Below are positions 25,197 through 29,572 of a stretch of DNA of 29,572 nucleotides, piece by piece. The first letter of the stretch is position 1. Every line of letters starts with the position of its first letter. The notes beneath the pieces were generated by a model, which saw only the letters and a list, made by a program, of their open reading frames with translations, was not told where the DNA came from and did no database searches. Source of the DNA: Christensenella sp. UBA3944 (lineage in GTDB: Bacteria; Bacillota; Clostridia; Christensenellales; DTU072); the NCBI GenBank assembly GCA_002385605.1, contig DGDU01000021.1:1-29572 (forward strand). Reading direction: 5' to 3'. The position numbers and the translations under genes are program-made.

Positions 25197-25370
25197 ATGG
25201 CATACCAAATCAATAAGGACACTTGTATTGCTTGCGGCGAATGCGCTGACGCTTGCCCGGTAGGAGCTATCGCCCCCTGCGACGACAAGTACGCGATCGA
25301 TGCCGATACCTGTCTGGATTGCGGCATTTGCGAAGGTACCTGCCCCCAGGAAGCTATTTCCCAGGCATAA
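25197..25370 (+). CDS. 2[4Fe-4S] ferredoxin
   Basis: 57 residues, a clostridial-type electron carrier. Two cluster motifs: Cys10, Cys13, Cys16, Cys20 followed by Pro (CIACGECADACP) and Cys39, Cys42, Cys45, Cys49 followed by Pro (CLDCGICEGTCP). The pseudo-twofold halves are plain. AAGGAG precedes the ATG. It has its own promoter and a strong terminator and so is a single-gene unit, as is usual for these abundant proteins. It fits an anaerobic lifestyle. Confidence 0.95.
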   Translation: MAYQINKDTCIACGECADACPVGAIAPCDDKYAIDADTCLDCGICEGTCPQEAISQA

Positions 25371-25391
25371 ATAGATACCGCTGCACCATGG

Positions 25392-25423
25392 AGGCTGTCT
25401 TGCGACAGCCTTATTTTTGTTTT
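25392..25423 (+). terminator. Strong intrinsic terminator after ferredoxin
   Basis: AGGCTGTC/GACAGCCT stem with a TTGC loop followed by TATTTTTGTTTT. It ends 3 bases before the ATG of the methyltransferase. Confidence 0.88.
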
Positions 25424-25426
25424 ACG

Positions 25427-27460
25427 ATGACTTTAAGAAAAAAGGCCAAAACCCTGTACCAAACCGCCTCCGAAAAACTGGGACATAAAGGCGAGGAAGC
25501 CGTTTACCGCTACTACATAGGCGAGGCGATAAAGGAATGCGAAGGGCGCGAGGACGCCTTTTTTTCCGTTTCTCATTATTTTCAGGCGTACAATAAGGAC
25601 AAGCGCGCCGCCCTAAATAAGAAAAAGATGTCGCACGCGAGGATTTCCGCCGAAGAAATCCCCGCCGTCACGCAGCTGTTTACGCCCCCGCACCTTGCCG
25701 AGTACATAATACAAAACTCGCTGGGGCGGTATCTGTACGAGTGCGGCATAAGCCTCGATTTGCCCTACGCCGACGGGCTGAGACCAGAGGATTTCGGCAA
25801 GCGTAAAAAGGATATAAGGGAGATTCGAATATTAGACCCCGCCGCGGGTACGGGCAACCTCATTTACCCCGCCGCCCGCCTTATGAAAAAGGCGTACCTT
25901 AAGCTCGGGTACGGCGAGGGCGAGGTTAAGGGGCTTCTGGCAACCAATTTTATCGGGCTGGATATTGACGGCAGGGCCTCGGAGCTTGCTAAGTTTCTTC
26001 TTAAGAGAGAGTTCGGCGCCGATTTTGACATCGTTACACTTAAATCCTTCGAGCCCTCCTCAATCGAAAACTATAAGAAGTGGAAGGGTGTTTACGAGGG
26101 GCTTTTGCTGCTGGGGGAGCGGGGCACGGTGTCAATCTTCCCTCAGAAAGAGGTTGAGGAAATACAAAAATCCTTCTCCGACGGGGCTGATGGCGGCGTC
26201 TTAAAAACTCTTTCGATATTTAATTCAAAATATGATATTATATTAATGAATCCGCCCTACCTTGCCTCGTCGGACTGCGGAAAGGGGCTTTTGGGCTTTA
26301 TAAAAAAGCATTTTGCCGACTATAAGGCTGACCTCTTTGCCGTGTTTATAGCGAGATGCCTCGGTATGCTGGATAAGGGCGGGTACATGGGCGTCGTTTG
26401 CCCCTTCAACTGGATGTTTACAAGGCAGTTCGGGGGGCTGAGGCGGCTGATACTTTCCTCGTCGGACATAATGAACCTTGCCATGCTTCCCGCCGACGAT
26501 TACAAAGAGGCGGTTGTATACCTCTCCTGTTTTGTGGTTTCGGGAAAAAAAGAGGGAGTAAAGGGAAGCTATATAAAGATAGAAAAGGGCGCGGACAGCA
26601 ATCAAGCCCTTATAAACGGCGGCAAAAGATACATGGTTGACGCCTCGAGATACCAAAACACCCCGTATAACGGCATAATGTTTTGGGTAAGCCAAAGATT
26701 CATAGACAACTACCGCTCGGGCAGGCTGGCGGATGTGCTGGAGATAAGACAAGGGCTTGCCACCGGCAACAATAAGAAGTACCTTAAAAAGATAAACGAA
26801 GTCCCCGCAGGCGAGCTGGTTGCGGACGCCGTGAGCACAGAGGACTTCGACAACAAAGGCGGCGTTTACGCCCCCTACAACAAGGGCGGGCAGTACCGCA
26901 AATGGTTCGGCAATATAGAATACGCCATCCGCTTCGATAAACATGCGAGGGAGGAGCTTTCTAAATCGGGCAACCGCCTTCCCTCCAGAGCGTATTACTT
27001 TAAGCCCTGCGTTACCTGGACGCTGGTATCCTCCAAAGGCCATTTCGGGGCAAGGCTAAGCTCGGGAAGCCTTTTTGATGTGGGCGGCTCCTGCGGATTC
27101 CCCAAAAAGGAAGGGGATATTTATGTCATTCTGGGCTTTCTTTGCAGCGTTGTGGCGACTGCGTACCTAAACGCCCAGAACCCCACGATAAACTGTCAGG
27201 TGGGGGACATAAAGAATCTGCCGTACATAGAGCCATCGGACGGGCAAAGGGCGAGAATAGAGCGGCTTGTAAAGGAGAATGTCGAGATCGCACGCGCCGA
27301 CTGGTTCGGCGAGGTTAGCGCGGAATCCGCCAAAGAAAACTTCCTAAAAATGAAAAGGAACGAAGAGGAATTAAACGAAATCTTTATAAAGATATACGGG
27401 CTGGAGGGCGAATTAAGCCCCGATGTGCCCGACAGGCTTATAACATTAAAATATAAATAG
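25427..27460 (+). CDS. Adenine-specific DNA methyltransferase, PglX-like
   Basis: 677 residues. A gamma-class N6-adenine methyltransferase like those of type IIG enzymes and BREX PglX. The entry segment TQLFTPPHLAEYIIQNSLG (82-100), SAM-binding motif I DPAAGTGN (137-144) and catalytic NPPY (275-278) are intact. After about 400 comes a target-recognition region with IRQGLATGNNKKYL, a sequence typical of PglX and type IIG recognition domains, and NPTINCQVGDIKNLPYI. The roughly 80-residue N-terminal part is too short for an endonuclease domain, and no restriction or BREX genes are near, so it is probably a stand-alone methylase. ATG 25427 lies right behind a terminator and lacks a ribosome binding site; an upstream in-frame ATG at 25388 is inside the hairpin. 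The GNAT gene follows after 10 bases. Confidence 0.86.
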   Translation: MTLRKKAKTLYQTASEKLGHKGEEAVYRYYIGEAIKECEGREDAFFSVSHYFQAYNKDKRAALNKKKMSHARISAEEIPAVTQLFTPPHLAEYIIQNSLGRYLYECGISLDLPYADGLRPEDFGKRKKDIREIRILDPAAGTGNLIYPAARLMKKAYLKLGYGEGEVKGLLATNFIGLDIDGRASELAKFLLKREFGADFDIVTLKSFEPSSIENYKKWKGVYEGLLLLGERGTVSIFPQKEVEEIQKSFSDGADGGVLKTLSIFNSKYDIILMNPPYLASSDCGKGLLGFIKKHFADYKADLFAVFIARCLGMLDKGGYMGVVCPFNWMFTRQFGGLRRLILSSSDIMNLAMLPADDYKEAVVYLSCFVVSGKKEGVKGSYIKIEKGADSNQALINGGKRYMVDASRYQNTPYNGIMFWVSQRFIDNYRSGRLADVLEIRQGLATGNNKKYLKKINEVPAGELVADAVSTEDFDNKGGVYAPYNKGGQYRKWFGNIEYAIRFDKHAREELSKSGNRLPSRAYYFKPCVTWTLVSSKGHFGARLSSGSLFDVGGSCGFPKKEGDIYVILGFLCSVVATAYLNAQNPTINCQVGDIKNLPYIEPSDGQRARIERLVKENVEIARADWFGEVSAESAKENFLKMKRNEEELNEIFIKIYGLEGELSPDVPDRLITLKYK

Positions 27461-27470
27461 GAGTAAGGTT

Positions 27471-28025
27471 ATGAAAGTAAGACCATATCAGCCCAAGGAT
27501 TTTTATAATTGCAGGGATATCTGCTATGTGACATCACACGGCTTCGAGAAGCCTAACTACAAGAAGGCTCTCTGGTATATGTATTGCGATTATTACCTGC
27601 TGCACGAAAGCGACACCTGCTTTGTCGTCGTAAACGACAACGACGAGGCGATAGGATATATACTCTGCGCAAAGGACTATAAGGAGTATAAAAAGAAGTT
27701 CAGGCGCTATTATATGGGCGCCCTTCGCAAGGTTTCGCCCAAGCACTGGTTTATGCACTTTGTGACATACTTCTATATAACCCCCGTCTCCCGCAAGTAC
27801 CCCGCCCACCTGCATATAGACATAAAACCCGAGGGGCAAAGAAAAGGGCTGGGCACAAAGCTTATGGACGCCCTTGTGGCAAGGCTTAAAGAGCTGGGCG
27901 TGAAAGGCGTGCATCTCGGGGTTGCCGCATCCAACGAAAAGGGCGTAAACTTCTACCGCAAGTACGGTTTCAAGGAATATAAGAAGGGCTTCGGCAGCAT
28001 TATCTTCGCCCTTGACATACACTGA
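27471..28025 (+). CDS. GNAT-family N-acetyltransferase
   Basis: 184 residues. The acetyl-CoA pyrophosphate loop QRKGLG (123-128), preceded by HLHIDIKPEG, and the ASNEKGVNFYRKYGFKEY motif near the end are the GNAT signature. The middle (about 65-110) is a basic, aromatic-rich insertion that probably shapes the substrate pocket. Resembles bacterial GNATs related to the acetyltransferase-like domain of O-GlcNAcase proteins, but the substrate is unknown. It begins 10 bases after the methyltransferase and is likely co-transcribed, with AGGAG overlapping that stop. Confidence 0.88.
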   Translation: MKVRPYQPKDFYNCRDICYVTSHGFEKPNYKKALWYMYCDYYLLHESDTCFVVVNDNDEAIGYILCAKDYKEYKKKFRRYYMGALRKVSPKHWFMHFVTYFYITPVSRKYPAHLHIDIKPEGQRKGLGTKLMDALVARLKELGVKGVHLGVAASNEKGVNFYRKYGFKEYKKGFGSIIFALDIH

Positions 28026-28043
28026 TAGGGTTTGTTAAATATT

Positions 28044-28071
28044 AAAGCCTTCCGATATCGGAAGGCTTTTT
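28044..28071. terminator. Bidirectional intrinsic terminator
   Basis: AAAGCCTTCCG and CGGAAGGCTTT, 11 base pairs, around an ATAT loop, with TT following on the + strand and A residues before it that give T residues on the - strand. Serves the GNAT gene from the left and mnmA, converging from the right. Confidence 0.9.
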
Positions 28072-28105
28072 GCAATGCTTATATATATGGATATTAATAG
28101 AGGCT

Positions 28106-29167
28106 TTATTTGATTACGCCGCCACCTAGGCAGTCCCTCCCGCTGTATATTACGGCAAACTGCCCGGGGGTGATGGCGCGCACGGGTTTGTCGAACACGA
28201 TGCGGACGGTTTTTTGGCCGAGCAGGTAGGCGGTCGCGGGCAGAAGCTCCTGCCTGTGCCTGGTGCGGGCAAGCACGCGCTCGCCGTCGGAGATTGCCCT
28301 GCCGATAAAGTTGAAGTTTTCGGCTATGAGTTCGCCGCGGTAGAGCTCGGGGCACTCGCCCTGGTTTACATATAATATGTTGTTATATACATCCTTATCT
28401 ATAACATAGTACGGCTCGCCGTTGCCTCCCCCGCCAAGGCCGAAGCCCTTGCGCTGCCCTATGGTATAGTAGAATACGCCCTTGTGCCTGCCGACAGTTT
28501 TGCCGTCGAGGGTCTTGATGTCGCCTTCTTTCATGGGCAGGTATTCGGAGAGGAATTTGCGGAAGTCGCGTTCGCCGATAAAGCATATGCCCGTAGAATC
28601 CTTTTTTTCTGCCGTGGCAAGCCCGTGGGCGGCGGCAAGCCTTCTTACCTCGGGCTTTTCTATTTCGCAAAGGGGGAAGAGGACATTATGAAGCTGTTCG
28701 GCGGTGAGTTGGTTAAGAAAATAAGTTTGGTCTTTGTTTTCGTCCTTGGCGCGGTAGAGTATGGGCTGCCCGTTTTCGGTGCGCACACCCGCGTAGTGGC
28801 CAGTGGCGACATAATCGGCGCCCAGCTTAAGGGCGAACTCCTTGAACGGCCCGAACTTTATCTCGCGGTTGCATAGCACATCGGGATTGGGCGTGCGGCC
28901 CTTTTTGTACTCGTCCAGGAAATAAGAAAAAACGCGTTCCCGGTACTCGCGCGAGAAATCCACAGTATAATATGGTATATCTAATAAGGCGGCGACGCGG
29001 CGGACATCGGTGTAATCCTCCTCGGCGGTGCAAGCGCCATTGGGATCCTCCTCACGCCAGTTGAGCATAAAAAGCCCGATTACCTCGTAGCCCTGCTCCT
29101 TTAGCAATAGGGCGGCGACCGAGCTGTCTACGCCGCCGCTCATGCCCACCACTACTTTCTTTTTCAT
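28106..29167 (-). CDS. mnmA: tRNA 2-thiouridylase MnmA
   Basis: Adds sulfur to U34 of tRNA-Lys, -Glu and -Gln. 353 residues, normal length. The ATP pyrophosphatase P-loop SGGVDSS (10-16), the catalytic Cys99 in NPDVLCN and Cys195 in DSTGICFIG are intact, as are GQRKGFGLGG and the C-terminal TPGQ and CLGGGVI segments. No clear Shine-Dalgarno sequence is visible before the ATG (AAGAAAG at best). An inverted repeat lies 25-41 bases upstream. Confidence 0.97.
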   Translation of the reverse strand: MKKKVVVGMSGGVDSSVAALLLKEQGYEVIGLFMLNWREEDPNGACTAEEDYTDVRRVAALLDIPYYTVDFSREYRERVFSYFLDEYKKGRTPNPDVLCNREIKFGPFKEFALKLGADYVATGHYAGVRTENGQPILYRAKDENKDQTYFLNQLTAEQLHNVLFPLCEIEKPEVRRLAAAHGLATAEKKDSTGICFIGERDFRKFLSEYLPMKEGDIKTLDGKTVGRHKGVFYYTIGQRKGFGLGGGGNGEPYYVIDKDVYNNILYVNQGECPELYRGELIAENFNFIGRAISDGERVLARTRHRQELLPATAYLLGQKTVRIVFDKPVRAITPGQFAVIYSGRDCLGGGVIK

Positions 29168-29191
29168 CTTTCTTGTGCCCTTTTGACAACA

Positions 29192-29208
29192 CCTACACCA
29201 TATGTAGG
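29192..29208. repeat. Inverted repeat upstream of mnmA
   Basis: CCTACA and TGTAGG, six base pairs, separated by 5 bases. It is placed in the mnmA leader or promoter area; it may be an operator or a small hairpin. Confidence 0.4.
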
Positions 29209-29258
29209 CAACATTTTTAGTTTTACCAAATTTTGAGGTTTAAGATTAGTATTTTCGG

Positions 29259-29287
29259 TTGACAATTTGTTGGTGAAATTATATTAT
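29259..29287 (+). promoter_or_regulatory. Strong + strand promoter P1, antisense to tRNA-Arg
   Basis: TTGACA (29259-29264), a 17-base spacer and TATTAT (29282-29287). Flanks cggTTGACAat and ttaTATTAT are identical to those of the promoter at 29486. Transcription would start near 29294 and cross tRNA-Arg in the antisense direction. Confidence 0.75.
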
Positions 29288-29313
29288 GTAATTCCCAACT
29301 CGGTTAGCGATTC

Positions 29314-29390
29314 TGGTGTACCCGAAAGGATTCGAACCTTCGGCCTTCAGAGTCGGAGTCTGATGCTCTATCCAACTGAGCTACGGGTAC
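29314..29390 (-). tRNA. tRNA-Arg (CCG anticodon)
   Basis: A complete 77-base cloverleaf on the - strand. The acceptor arm GTACCCG pairs with CGGGTAC, with discriminator A and an encoded CCA (29314-29316). The D-arm has AGCTCAGTTGGATAGAGC, the anticodon stem TCAGA/TCTGA with loop CTCCGAC, giving anticodon CCG for the Arg codon CGG, and the T-loop TTCGAAT is present. It has its own promoter just upstream. Confidence 0.97.
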
Positions 29391-29401
29391 AGGACTTAAT
29401 C

Positions 29402-29430
29402 ATTATAGATTATGGCCGACAAAATTGCAA
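29402..29430 (-). promoter_or_regulatory. tRNA-Arg promoter
   Basis: On the - strand, TTGCAA (29425-29430), a 17-base spacer and a perfect TATAAT (29402-29407). The start would be near 29395, about 5 bases before the mature 5' end. Confidence 0.75.
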
Positions 29431-29485
29431 GAAATGCGTATATAAATAACCGACGATTTTTTTTGCAACAAGTTGTAAAAAACGG

Positions 29486-29514
29486 TTGACAATAAAATCA
29501 GAAAGTTATATTAT
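29486..29514 (+). promoter_or_regulatory. rRNA operon promoter P2
   Basis: TTGACA (29486-29491), a 17-base spacer and TATTAT (29509-29514), preceded by an A/T-rich stretch like an UP element. Leads into the leader at 29521. Confidence 0.85.
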
Positions 29515-29520
29515 ATAAAG

Positions 29521-29572
29521 GCTGTCGCCCGACGCAGGGCAGCGGCAAGAACCTTGAAAACCGAACAGACGA
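29521..29572 (+). other. Probable rRNA operon leader (cut by window edge)
   Basis: A short GC-rich segment with a GCCC/GGGC hairpin, followed by ACCTTGAAAACCGAACAG, a sequence characteristic of rRNA operon leaders and spacers in Bacillota. The 16S gene is expected just beyond the window. Confidence 0.75.

Noticed and set aside
25253..25426. An upstream extension of the methyltransferase frame to 25253.
   Set aside because: It would overlap the ferredoxin gene and its terminator in another frame, and its translation is an Arg/Gly/Tyr-rich shadow.
1..29572. CRISPR arrays, insertion sequences or prophage genes.
   Set aside because: No regularly spaced repeats, transposase, integrase or phage structural genes were seen.

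Overview
This is a stretch of the chromosome of a Gram-positive (Bacillota/Clostridia-like) bacterium. The signs are AGGAGG-type ribosome binding sites, TTGACA/TATAAT promoters, a Bacillus-order pyrimidine operon with a PyrK/PyrD class 1B dihydroorotate dehydrogenase, DnaD and DnaI-type helicase-loading genes, and a yaaO-tmk-holB-ricT cluster. Coding DNA is about half G+C and uses many AGG and ATA codons, while the intergenic DNA is AT-rich. I cannot name the genus; an uncultured Clostridia/Christensenellales-like lineage is a guess. There are no transposons, prophage genes or CRISPR arrays.

Layout. (1) Positions 1-7666, + strand: most of a UMP biosynthesis operon, pyrC(partial)-carA-carB-pyrK-pyrD-pyrF-pyrE, with short or overlapping junctions. 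The carbamoyl-phosphate synthase small subunit has lost its catalytic Cys and His, so it should not be able to hydrolyse glutamine. (2) 7667-12871, - strand: read 3' to 5' on the + strand, a small two-helix membrane protein, an oligo-1,6-glucosidase, a PC4/YdbC-like nucleic-acid-binding protein, then a DnaI-like helicase loader and a DnaD protein with four repeats of its C-terminal helical domain. (3) 13043-16429, + strand: an 1128-residue SbcC/Rad50-shaped coiled-coil protein with a zinc hook exactly at its centre but with every ATPase motif eroded. It faces dnaD across two promoters that point at each other. (4) 16534-19173: an ABC-2 exporter (ATPase and permease) followed by a QueT-family transporter.

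(5) 19170-25085: from a strong promoter, greA, lysS, a YaaO-like PLP decarboxylase, tmk, holB and ricT, a housekeeping cluster for transcription, translation, dTTP synthesis, replication and RNA processing. (6) 25118-28025: a 57-residue 2[4Fe-4S] ferredoxin with its own promoter and terminator, then a PglX-like orphan adenine methyltransferase that begins right after that terminator without a visible ribosome binding site, then a GNAT acetyltransferase. (7) 28106-29572: mnmA and tRNA-Arg(CCG) on the - strand, and on the + strand two nearly identical strong promoters. The downstream one leads into what looks like an rRNA operon leader at the window edge; the upstream one transcribes antisense through the tRNA.

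The best candidates for undescribed biology are the ATPase-dead Rad50-like protein, the glutaminase-dead CarA, the four-repeat DnaD, and the two places where strong promoters fire into opposing transcription units.
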